This document shows positions 1 to 5,643 of a stretch of DNA of 5,643 nt, piece after piece. Made by a program: the position numbers and the translations under genes. The stretch's first letter is position 1. Each line of letters opens with the position of its first letter. Under the pieces are notes generated by a model, which saw only the letters and a list, made by a program, of their open reading frames with translations, was not told the origin of the DNA and made no database searches. The stretch lies in the NCBI RefSeq assembly GCF_937997465.1, contig NZ_CALKTQ010000162.1:1-5643 (forward strand), written 5' to 3'. This DNA is from an uncultured Campylobacter sp. (GTDB taxonomy: Bacteria > Campylobacterota > Campylobacteria > Campylobacterales > Campylobacteraceae).

Positions 1-509
1 GTGGCTCGCTCGGTAAAAATCGTTTCTTTTGGTATCGCTATGCGCACGATGGCTTTGTTTATCGGCGCTAGACTTTCGATCGTGCGGGCTAGCTCGCCCT
101 CTAAAGCGCGCTGAAATTTAACCTTTTGCTCGGCATCGGTGGCGCCGAATTCTTGCTTATCGAAAATCTCAAATCCAACCTTACCGTCCTTTAAAATCCC
201 AAGCGACGCGATCGAAATCCTCTCGCGGTAAACGTCCGAGTTTGGCACTAAAATCGTGCCCTCGTTTAAAATTTTATACTTTACCTTATCTTTTTCAAGC
301 TGTTGGATTATCAGCGCAGAGTCTGCGGCGGAGGTGTTTTCAAAAAGTACGCTATAGCCGTCGTAGTTTTCGTTTGAGCTTTTGTGAATGCTCAAAAACA
401 CTAAAAAACCGACCACGAGCACGACCGAGCCCGCGGCGACTAGGCGCTGCCTTAACGAGAGGTTGTGATAGACCTGTCCGATTTGTTGAATTGCGGTTTT
501 GAAATCCAT
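1..509 (-). CDS. fliF: Flagellar MS-ring protein FliF, N-terminal part (cut by left edge)
   Basis: FliF forms the MS ring in the inner membrane, on which the flagellar rotor (FliG/C-ring) and the export gate assemble. The window holds the first 169 codons, starting at ATG 509; the rest (the family is usually about 550 residues) lies beyond base 1. Translation gives a short cytoplasmic N-terminus (MDFKTAIQQIGQ), a hydrophobic membrane segment at about residues 23-41, then a YscJ/FliF ring-building domain (about 50-115, including YSVLFENTSAADS and RISIASLGIL). The second ring-building motif begins around FGATDAEQKVKFQRALEGEL (about 121-140) and continues to IVRIAIPKETIFTE. The ATG directly follows the hisC TAA with no gap and in the same frame. 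The upstream purine stretch GGGGGAA is rather far from the start and only AAAG is close, so termination-reinitiation is a likely way to start. In Campylobacter, fliG and fliH usually follow fliF. Confidence 0.95.
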   Translation of the reverse strand, partial: MDFKTAIQQIGQVYHNLSLRQRLVAAGSVVLVVGFLVFLSIHKSSNENYDGYSVLFENTSAADSALIIQQLEKDKVKYKILNEGTILVPNSDVYRERISIASLGILKDGKVGFEIFDKQEFGATDAEQKVKFQRALEGELARTIESLAPINKAIVRIAIPKETIFTERA

Positions 510-1610
510 TTACTTTAAATTTCCCCCAATTTGTTTTAAAACTACGTCGTTTTGATTCGGCAGTCCGATCGTTATGCGAACTGCGTTTAATCCGTAGCCT
601 TTTAGATCACGTAAAATTATACCTTTTTTTAACAGATTTTGAGCAAGCTCGCTCGCGTTTTGACGCTCAAACTCAAAAACGATAAAATTCGTAAAGCTCG
701 GCAGACGCTTTATGCCGTGAAGATCGGCAAATTTTTCATACTTTTTCATCTCCTCAAAGTTCGCCTCAAGCGTCATTTTTACGAATTCTTCATCTTTTAG
801 CGCCTCGATAGCCGCTTTTAAACTAAGCGTCGTTATGTTAAAAGGCGCTCTTAGTTTGCCTAGCTCGCTCATCACGCTTTCTTCGCCAATACCGTATCCT
901 ACGCGCATACCGCCAAGACCATAAGCCTTAGAAAACGTACCCAGATATATCGCGTTTGGAAATTTAGCTATGAGTTCGCGAGGCTTTATCTCTTTTTTCG
1001 CGTCTTCAAATTTAGCAAACTCCTGATATGCGCCGTCGATAACCACGAGCGTATCGGCGTCAATCTGCTCTAAAAATTTATAGATTTCCTCGGCGTCTAG
1101 GCAGCCTCCTAGCGGGTTATTTGGCACACACAAAAATACCACTCCGATCTCGTCTTTTTTAGCCTTGTAAATTTGCAAAAACTCGTCTAGATCGTGCTCT
1201 TTACTCTCAGTTTTAAAAACCTTTGCACCCGCTGCTTTAGCGTAAATTTCATACATCGCAAATGTTATGCCCGCAGTTAAAATTCCCCTCTTTGCGTTTG
1301 CCTTTGCGTACACGGCAAATTCTATTATCTGATCGCTTCCGGAGCCTATTACGATAGATTTTGCGCTAACGCCGAATTTATTTGCCAGCGCAGCCTTTAG
1401 CTCAAAGTAGCTGTCGTCGGGATAAAGATGCATTTTATTTACTATCTCGCCGACTGCTTTTACTACCGCAGGGCTCGTACCGTACGGGTTTTCATTGCTG
1501 GCTAGTTTGATGACGTCTTTGGCGTCGATGCCGTATTCGCGCACGACTAGCTCGATAGGTTTGCCCGCCTCGTAGCTCACTAAATTTGCCAAATTTTCGT
1601 TAAATTTCAT
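510..1610 (-). CDS. hisC: Histidinol-phosphate aminotransferase (class I/II PLP aminotransferase)
   Basis: This is a cytoplasmic PLP enzyme that transfers the amino group of glutamate to imidazole-acetol phosphate in histidine synthesis. Its 366 residues are normal for the HisC family. Visible family landmarks are SNENPYG (38-44), YPDDSYFELKAAL (63-75), the GSGSDQ cofactor loop (89-94), PNNPLGG with the PLP-contacting Asn165, the Asp192/Tyr195 pair in IDGAYQEF, the Schiff-base Lys228 in GTFSKAYGLGGMRVGYG, and a C-terminal Arg345 in AVRITIG expected to bind the substrate carboxylate. The frame is intact. The start is fixed by GGGAGGA five bases upstream of the ATG, inside the end of pheA; only one base separates the pheA stop from this start. 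The neighbour pheA makes phenylpyruvate, and HisC-family enzymes in some bacteria also aminate aromatic 2-oxo acids, so a second role in Phe/Tyr synthesis is plausible but inferred. Confidence 0.93.
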   Translation of the reverse strand: MKFNENLANLVSYEAGKPIELVVREYGIDAKDVIKLASNENPYGTSPAVVKAVGEIVNKMHLYPDDSYFELKAALANKFGVSAKSIVIGSGSDQIIEFAVYAKANAKRGILTAGITFAMYEIYAKAAGAKVFKTESKEHDLDEFLQIYKAKKDEIGVVFLCVPNNPLGGCLDAEEIYKFLEQIDADTLVVIDGAYQEFAKFEDAKKEIKPRELIAKFPNAIYLGTFSKAYGLGGMRVGYGIGEESVMSELGKLRAPFNITTLSLKAAIEALKDEEFVKMTLEANFEEMKKYEKFADLHGIKRLPSFTNFIVFEFERQNASELAQNLLKKGIILRDLKGYGLNAVRITIGLPNQNDVVLKQIGGNLK

Positions 1611-1611
1611 C

Positions 1612-2688
1612 TCATTCCTCCCACGCGACGTAGCTTCCTAGCCATGCAATCTCATGGCCGTAGCTTATCGCTTTTTGTATCGCTTTTTGGACGTTGTCGT
1701 CATCGATGTGCCCCTCGAAATCTATATAAAAATTCGCCTTAAATTCGCGCTGTTTTATCGGACGGCTCTCTAGCTTGGTGATATTTATACCCTCGTCTCT
1801 AAAGGCTAGTAGCAGCTCCACGAGCCCTCCGGGGCGGTGCTCGGTCTTTGCTAAGATTGATGTTTTATTTCTTTGCGCCCGCTCGTTTTTAAAATCGCTT
1901 AAGATAAAAAATCTCGTGCGGTTTGCGGCGTTGTCCTCGATCGTCTCAAACAAGATCGGCACGCCGTAAAGCTTGGCGGCGATCTTAGAACAGATGGCTG
2001 CAGAGTTTGGCTCGCTGCTAGCTAGCTGCGCGGCCTGCGCGGTTGATTTTGCCGGGATAAACTCGACAGCTGAAAGCATATGATCGTCTAAAAATTTGCG
2101 GCATTGATTGTAGCCTTGCGGGTGCGAGTAGATGCGCTTGATGTCCTTTAAATTTTCGCACTTGCTCGCAAAAATATGATGGATATCCATGTAAATTTCA
2201 GCCACGACCTTGACGCTATCAAACCGCCCAAGGCAGTCTAGCGTCGCGCCCACCGCGCCTTCTGTGTTGTTTTCTATCGGCACGACGCCATATTTAGCCT
2301 CTTTGTGCTTTAGTTTCGTAAAAACCGCCTCGATACTAGCTAACGGCAAATACGCGCTCATCGCGCCGAAGCGACTCTCGGCGGCTTGATGCGTATAGGT
2401 GCCCTCAGGCCCCAAATATGTGACTTTTTCGGGCATCTCGAGGTTTCTACTGACGGCAAAAATTTCAAGATAAATCGCCTCGATCGCGGCTTTATTTAAA
2501 AATGCGGAGTCTTGCCCCTCGAGGCGGTTTAGGATAGCTCTTTCGCGCTCGGGGCGGTAGATCGCGCTGCCACTGGTTTGCTTTAGCTCCCCAATCTTTC
2601 GTACGAAATTCATGCGTTCGTTTAGGCGCCTTAGCACCTCATCGTCGATCTTATCTATCTCGCTTCTAAGGTCGTTTATGTTTTGCAT
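1612..2688 (-). CDS. pheA: Bifunctional chorismate mutase/prephenate dehydratase (P-protein)
   Basis: The protein converts chorismate to prephenate and then to phenylpyruvate, the committed route to phenylalanine. It has 358 residues in three parts. Residues 1-85 are an AroQ-type chorismate mutase with Arg8, Arg25, Lys36, Arg48 and Glu49 aligning by hand with catalytic Arg11, Arg28, Lys39, Arg51 and Glu52 of E. coli PheA. Residues about 88-265 are the dehydratase, with YLGPEGTYTHQAA, VPIENNTEGAVG (136-147), SHPQGYNQC (188-196) and the catalytic Thr-Arg-Phe motif at 258-260 in NRTRFF. Residues about 275-355 are an ACT regulatory domain with PGGLVELL (GALV-like) and LESRP (306-310), the phenylalanine-binding signatures. 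Feedback inhibition by Phe is therefore expected. No leader peptide or attenuator is visible upstream, because lysA ends only 9 bases before the start. The Shine-Dalgarno AGGGAG overlaps the lysA stop. Confidence 0.97.
   Translation of the reverse strand: MQNINDLRSEIDKIDDEVLRRLNERMNFVRKIGELKQTSGSAIYRPERERAILNRLEGQDSAFLNKAAIEAIYLEIFAVSRNLEMPEKVTYLGPEGTYTHQAAESRFGAMSAYLPLASIEAVFTKLKHKEAKYGVVPIENNTEGAVGATLDCLGRFDSVKVVAEIYMDIHHIFASKCENLKDIKRIYSHPQGYNQCRKFLDDHMLSAVEFIPAKSTAQAAQLASSEPNSAAICSKIAAKLYGVPILFETIEDNAANRTRFFILSDFKNERAQRNKTSILAKTEHRPGGLVELLLAFRDEGINITKLESRPIKQREFKANFYIDFEGHIDDDNVQKAIQKAISYGHEIAWLGSYVAWEE
1616..1622 (-). promoter_or_regulatory. Ribosome binding site of hisC inside pheA end
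   Basis: GGGAGGA on the minus strand is formed by the last three codons of pheA (Trp-Glu-Glu) and lies five bases before the hisC ATG. It is the strongest Shine-Dalgarno sequence in the window and fixes the hisC start. Confidence 0.8.
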
Positions 2689-2693
2689 TTTCG

Positions 2694-2699
2694 CTCCCT
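2694..2699 (-). promoter_or_regulatory. Ribosome binding site of pheA overlapping lysA stop
   Basis: AGGGAG on the minus strand shares bases with the lysA TAG stop and lies five bases before the pheA ATG. It fixes the pheA start and makes translational coupling to lysA likely. Confidence 0.75.
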
Positions 2700-3939
2700 A
2701 GCCTAAAAATTCTCGCTCCAGCGCCACTACGTCCTCAAAGCTCTCGCGGCGTCTTATCAAAAAGTCCTCGCCACCTTTTACTGCAACCTCCGCGGCGCGC
2801 CCACGAGTGTTGTAGTTGCTGCTCATCGCAAAGCCGTATGCGCCCGCTGATTTGATAACGACGAGATCGCCTGGGTTTAACGGCGGTAAATTTCGATCTT
2901 TTGCTAGAAAATCGCCGCTCTCACAGATCGGTCCAACCACGTCGCAAGGGCTAAATTTGAGCTCCCGAAGCTGCTCAGTCTTACACTCGCAAAGAGTCTT
3001 GCCACCGCTAATAGCAAAAATTTTATGCCAAGCCTGATAGAGGCTCGGGCGGATAAGGTCGTTCATCGCGCCGTCTACGACCACAAAGCGCTTGTTTTTG
3101 TTAAATTTCTCATAAAGCACGCTAGTTAGAAAATAGCCCGCGTTGCCGACGATAAAGCGTCCAGGCTCGCAAACTACCGTGACGTCCAGGCCGCTTAAAT
3201 TTGCCAAAATGCCCTGTGCGTATTCGTATAGATCAGGTTCGCTCTCATCGCCGTAAACGATGCCAATACCGCCGCCGACGTCAAAAAATTTGATGTCGAT
3301 TTGCGCAGCTTTTAGCTCTCTAGTCAAATTTGCCACGATCTTTGCCGCTTCGATAACGGGCTTTATGTCGGTTATTTGCGAGCCGATGTGACTGTGGATA
3401 CCTACGGGTTCTAGATAAGGCGAGTTTTTGGCGTGTAGATACATTTTTTTTGCCGTTTGCAGATCCACGCCAAATTTATTTTCGTTTAGTCCGGTCGAGA
3501 TGTAAGGGTGCGTCTTGGCGTCGATGTCTGGATTTACGCGGATGCTGATGCGAGCGGGCTTGCCCAGCTGTTTTGCGATATCCTCCAGGCGGTTCATCTC
3601 GGCTTCGCTTTCTAAATTTATCATCAAGATTTCATTTTCCAGCGCAAATTTAAGCTCGTCGTCACGCTTGCCTACGCCGCTTAGGATGATCTGGTAGCTT
3701 TTAGCTCCGGCTAGTAGCGCGCGCTTAACTTCGCCTACGCTCACGCAGTCAAATCCGGCTCCAAGCCCGGCTAAAAATTTCAAAACGCTTAAATTTGAGT
3801 TTGCCTTAACGGCGTAGCATACGAGAGATTTTCTAGCGTGAAACGCTTTTTTTAGCGCTTCGTAGCGGTGCGCCATGTAGTCAAAATCGTAAATGTAAAG
3901 AGGGGTGCCGTATTTTTGTGCTAAATTCGTAAAATCCAT
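2698..3939 (-). CDS. lysA: Diaminopimelate decarboxylase
   Basis: LysA decarboxylates meso-diaminopimelate to L-lysine, the last step of the pathway, in the cytoplasm with PLP. The 413 residues match the usual family length and the fold-type III (alanine-racemase-like barrel) architecture. Visible motifs are CYAVKAN with PLP-binding Lys45, GFDCVSVGE (62-70), HSHIGSQ (182-188), the phosphate-binding glycines in VGGGIG (221-226), CEPGRFIVG (257-265), DLIRPSLY (294-301) with Arg297, the catalytic cysteine Cys339 in CESGDFL, and AGAYGFAMSSNYN (365-377) with Tyr368. All active-site positions I can identify are present. The start at ATG 3939 has AAGG six bases upstream, and the protein begins with a typical LAQKYGTPLYIYD N-terminus. 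It is the first gene after the 55-base gap behind lptG and runs into pheA with a 9-base spacer, so it may head the lysA-pheA-hisC-fliF unit. Confidence 0.97.
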   Translation of the reverse strand: MDFTNLAQKYGTPLYIYDFDYMAHRYEALKKAFHARKSLVCYAVKANSNLSVLKFLAGLGAGFDCVSVGEVKRALLAGAKSYQIILSGVGKRDDELKFALENEILMINLESEAEMNRLEDIAKQLGKPARISIRVNPDIDAKTHPYISTGLNENKFGVDLQTAKKMYLHAKNSPYLEPVGIHSHIGSQITDIKPVIEAAKIVANLTRELKAAQIDIKFFDVGGGIGIVYGDESEPDLYEYAQGILANLSGLDVTVVCEPGRFIVGNAGYFLTSVLYEKFNKNKRFVVVDGAMNDLIRPSLYQAWHKIFAISGGKTLCECKTEQLRELKFSPCDVVGPICESGDFLAKDRNLPPLNPGDLVVIKSAGAYGFAMSSNYNTRGRAAEVAVKGGEDFLIRRRESFEDVVALEREFLG

Positions 3940-3994
3940 AACCGACCTTGTTTAAAAATAGTTAGATTTTACAAAAATTTTGCCTAAATCTCTC
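3940..3994 (-). promoter_or_regulatory. lptG-lysA spacer with possible sigma70 -10 box for lysA
   Basis: This 55-base gap is the only clear intergenic space downstream of lptG. On the minus strand it holds TTTTTGTAAAATCT. TAAAAT (plus positions 3966-3971) matches the TATAAT consensus at five of six bases, follows a T-rich run and is preceded by G, as in Campylobacter promoters, which do not need a recognisable -35. Transcription would start about 20 bases before the lysA ATG. An overlapping weak inverted repeat (AGATTT/AAATCT, arms 3986-3991 and 3964-3969) could slow transcription out of lptG. AAGG six bases before the ATG is the lysA ribosome binding site. The promoter call rests on the motif alone. 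Confidence 0.35.
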
Positions 3995-5056
3995 TTAACG
4001 ACTCCCAAAACGCAGATAAAAAGCGTATGCGCTGAGTAAAATTATCGGCAAAAGCACGCCAATCTCGGGCGAGACGACGCCGTTTCTAGCAAACCTCATC
4101 ATCACAAAAAGCGCACCCCAGACGCAAAGCGAGGCGATCGTAAAGATAAAGCTTTTTAAGGCGAGATTAAAAAATCGTCCCGTAACCGGCAAAAAATAGT
4201 AAATGATGAGCACCATAAACGGCGCAAAAAAAGGCGCAAAAGCGAGGTTATAAAGCGTAGTTTTGGTCGAATTTAACCCGACACCCTCGTCCTTAAACGC
4301 CAAAATGTAATCCACCGCATCGGGAATCGTGATCGCCGAGCTCTCCGCCGACGCGCTTTCTATAGTTTTTGGTTTAAAATTTTCAAGCGTTTTTAGCTCG
4401 CTTGGCGTTTTGATATCGAGTCCTTTTTCGCCGAGCTTAATATTTTGCGGCAAATTTACGATTTTAGCATTCTTTAAAAGCCACGCATCATCCACAAATC
4501 TCCCGCTTTCGCCAAAGGTCGCACTACGCAGATTGCTACCGTTTATGTCAAATATCCGCACGTCTTTAGCCTCGCCGCTAATAGGATTTAGGCTATCCAT
4601 GTAGACAAATTTACCCTCGAATTTTAAGAAAATATCCGAGCTCGTGCGCGATAAATTCGAGAGTTTCACGATATTTCGCCCGTACTCGTAGGCGTAGGCA
4701 AAAGGCGTGAAATTTAGCCCGACGTAAATGAGCGTGATGGCAAGCGCAATGCAAAAAGGTGGCTTGATCAGGCGATTTTTATCGATACCAAGCGCATAAA
4801 AACTAACTAGCTCGTTGCTGCGAATCATACTAAATTTGCTAGTTATGAGCGCAAAAATGAGCGCAAGCGGTAAGACGTAGTTTACCGCCGTAAGCGAGGT
4901 AAGGCCAAAGTAAAGCAGTTTTAGATTCGCGCTTGCGGGCATATCTTTTAGGTTGGTTAGGATGTCGATGCCGACGTAAAAAAGCGTGAGCGCGATGAAT
5001 AAAATCATGAAATATTTAAAATAAAGCCAGCCGACGTAACGCGCGTAAAGGTTCAT
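3995..5056 (-). CDS. lptG: LptF/LptG-family LPS export permease, most like LptG
   Basis: LptF/LptG permeases form the inner-membrane core of the LptB2FG ABC transporter, which extracts lipopolysaccharide and passes it to the LptC/LptA bridge. The 353 residues show the family layout: three N-terminal membrane helices (about 11-32, 47-72 and 100-120), a periplasmic beta-jellyroll region (about 125-245, including GKFVYMDSLNP and ATFGESGRFVDDAWLL), and three C-terminal helices (about 268-292, 300-322 and 327-348). The cytoplasmic RSNELVSFYALG segment (79-90) matches the conserved coupling-helix region and resembles LptG (RSELVVMQASG in E. coli) more than LptF; this subtype call is by eye. AAAAGG lies six bases before the ATG. 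The start overlaps the stop of a doubtful upstream ORF (ATGA). No partner lpt gene is visible here, which is normal where lptF and lptG are unlinked. Confidence 0.82.
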   Translation of the reverse strand: MNLYARYVGWLYFKYFMILFIALTLFYVGIDILTNLKDMPASANLKLLYFGLTSLTAVNYVLPLALIFALITSKFSMIRSNELVSFYALGIDKNRLIKPPFCIALAITLIYVGLNFTPFAYAYEYGRNIVKLSNLSRTSSDIFLKFEGKFVYMDSLNPISGEAKDVRIFDINGSNLRSATFGESGRFVDDAWLLKNAKIVNLPQNIKLGEKGLDIKTPSELKTLENFKPKTIESASAESSAITIPDAVDYILAFKDEGVGLNSTKTTLYNLAFAPFFAPFMVLIIYYFLPVTGRFFNLALKSFIFTIASLCVWGALFVMMRFARNGVVSPEIGVLLPIILLSAYAFYLRFGSR

Positions 5057-5391
5057 TTATGGCCTTTTAAATCAAATTTTGCGTACGCGGGGCATCGGAC
5101 AAGATCGAAGCTCTCAAAAATACTAAATTTAAACAGCTCTGTTTTTTGGGTGAAATTTAATAAAAATACGGCTCTGGATAAAAGGCGAGTCTGTGAAAAA
5201 ACCGTTTTTTTCGTAAATTTTATAAATTTGCAGGTAAAGTTTTGAAGTAAATTTATAAAATTTACGGTAAAGAAAATTAAGAACAAAGCTTTAAAATTGG
5301 ACTCTAAATTTAACCGATTTTTGAGTGCTTTAAAAAGCCGCAAAATTTGAGAAACCACAAAAGTTGCAAATGCCAAATTTAACCCGCTCAC
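5053..5391 (-). CDS. Doubtful 112-codon ORF between pth and lptG
   Basis: I do not recognise this product, and it may not be a gene. For it: the frame is open across the whole interval, starts at GTG overlapping the pth stop (GTGA), has AAAAAAGG six bases upstream, and ends in an ATGA overlap with lptG, the geometry of coupled genes. Against it: by hand count the stretch is about 31% GC against an estimated mid-40s in the neighbours. The translation is rich in Phe, Leu, Lys and Asn with no tryptophan and no internal methionine, as expected from AT-rich noncoding DNA. About ten AAATTT hexamers and a perfect 18-bp inverted repeat fall inside it. If translated, the product would be basic, with one hydrophobic stretch (about residues 34-50, FKALFLIFFTVNFINLL) that could enter a membrane. 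A noncoding spacer or a decayed gene are equally good readings. Confidence 0.28.
   Translation of the reverse strand: MSGLNLAFATFVVSQILRLFKALKNRLNLESNFKALFLIFFTVNFINLLQNFTCKFIKFTKKTVFSQTRLLSRAVFLLNFTQKTELFKFSIFESFDLVRCPAYAKFDLKGHK
5195..5211. repeat. Short A/T palindrome next to the inverted repeat
   Basis: Six A, then CCG, then seven T form a near-perfect palindrome centred on base 5203, directly abutting the left arm of the larger inverted repeat. It could form a small hairpin followed by T residues on the plus strand, or act as bendable A-tract DNA. The stem is too weak to call a terminator with confidence. Confidence 0.4.
5212..5266. repeat. Perfect 18-bp inverted repeat with 19-base loop
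   Basis: The left arm 5212-5229 (cgtaaattttataaattt) is the exact reverse complement of the right arm 5249-5266 (aaatttataaaatttacg), separated by 19 bases. In RNA, a G-U wobble (5230/5248) and a C-G pair (5231/5247) would extend the stem to 20. The arms are almost purely A/T with a CG at the outer end. There is no GC-rich stem followed by a T-run, so it is not a classical intrinsic terminator. It lies about 155 bases upstream of the lptG start. The heptamer ggtaaag occurs in the loop (5233-5239) and again at the edge of the right arm (5266-5272). Each arm contains TATAAA-like sequence on both strands, so an overlapping promoter is possible. Confidence 0.8.
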
Positions 5392-5643
5392 AAAATGCCT
5401 TTTTTGGTTGAAAATTGTTGCGAAACGGCGTCGATGTCGTTTTTTATTAGCTCATTTAGCGCGTTTTCACAGTAGTCCAAAATTTTTTCCAGCCCCTCTT
5501 TTTCCTCTGCGTTAAATTCGCCAAGCACGTGGCCGGTTACTGCACTTTCTCCTTTATGCATACTTCTGCCGATACCGATACGAACGCGCTCGTAATCTGC
5601 GCCCATTAACGCGTCGATTGACTTTAGACCGTTGTGTCCACCG
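5388..5643 (-). CDS. pth: Peptidyl-tRNA hydrolase, C-terminal part (cut by right edge)
   Basis: Pth cleaves the ester bond of peptidyl-tRNAs that drop off ribosomes, recycling tRNA in the cytoplasm. The window holds the last 84 codons and the TGA stop; the start lies beyond base 5643, and the internal ATG at 5606 is not the real start. The visible part opens with GGHNGLKSIDALMG, the family signature whose Asn corresponds to Asn114 of E. coli Pth, followed by YERVRIGIGR (the conserved RIGIG strand) and VTGHVLGEF, a lid/helix region typical of the family. The end (FSTKKGIL) is about where bacterial Pth proteins of 180-195 residues stop. The catalytic His and Asp and the N-terminal tRNA-contacting residues are outside the window. 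A gene order of pth followed by lptG is shared with C. jejuni as I remember it. Confidence 0.95.
   Translation of the reverse strand, partial: GGHNGLKSIDALMGADYERVRIGIGRSMHKGESAVTGHVLGEFNAEEKEGLEKILDYCENALNELIKNDIDAVSQQFSTKKGIL

Noticed and set aside
242..502. Plus-strand ORF of 86 codons opposite fliF
   Set aside because: It lies antisense to a clear FliF reading frame; its Arg-rich, low-similarity translation and lack of a ribosome binding site mark it as a shadow.
1775..3697. Plus-strand ORFs at 1775-1969, 2816-3037 and 3515-3697
   Set aside because: All are short, antisense to well-supported pheA or lysA codons, and show no recognisable motif.
4329..4604. Plus-strand ORF of 91 codons opposite lptG
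   Set aside because: It is antisense to the periplasmic domain of LptG; its Ser/Leu-rich translation is typical of an antisense shadow.
5195..5266. Intrinsic terminator behind pth
   Set aside because: The inverted repeat stem is nearly all A/T and on the minus strand is followed by A residues (opposite the T7 run), not by a clear U-tract, so the standard terminator pattern is absent.
5388..5606. A 72-codon gene starting at ATG 5606
   Set aside because: The frame stays open to the right edge and the upstream codons read GGHNGLKSIDAL, a Pth signature, so this ATG is internal to pth.

Overview
The window reads as ordinary chromosomal housekeeping DNA of a Campylobacter-like epsilonproteobacterium. 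I infer this from the gene order (pth, lptG, lysA, pheA, hisC, fliF), which matches what I remember of the C. jejuni Cj0312-Cj0318 region, and from the very frequent AAATTT hexamer. GC content is moderate (I estimate mid-40s per cent), so a species of the C. showae/rectus/curvus/concisus type fits better than AT-rich C. jejuni. The species assignment is inference.

Every gene I can support lies on the minus strand, so transcription runs from high to low coordinates. In that order: the 3' part of pth (peptidyl-tRNA hydrolase, cut by the window's right edge); an AT-rich stretch of about 330 bases holding a doubtful 112-codon ORF and a perfect 18-bp inverted repeat; lptG (LPS-export permease); a 55-base gap with a possible promoter; lysA (diaminopimelate decarboxylase); pheA (chorismate mutase/prephenate dehydratase); hisC (histidinol-phosphate aminotransferase family); and the 5' part of fliF (flagellar MS-ring protein, cut by the left edge).

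The genes are tightly packed. lysA-pheA are separated by 9 bases, pheA-hisC by one base, and hisC-fliF by none, since the TAA stop is followed directly by the ATG. This suggests one operon with translational coupling that runs from amino-acid biosynthesis (Lys, Phe and His, perhaps also the Phe/Tyr transamination step) into a flagellar basal-body gene. The two genes upstream, pth and lptG, concern translation quality control and outer-membrane biogenesis. They share the strand but need not share regulation.

I found no mobile element, CRISPR array, tRNA, rRNA or new multi-gene system. The main unexplained piece is the pth-lptG interval (about 5057-5387): by hand count it is about 31% GC, dense in AAATTT, carries a long perfect inverted repeat, and is open in one frame with start and stop codons that overlap both neighbours.
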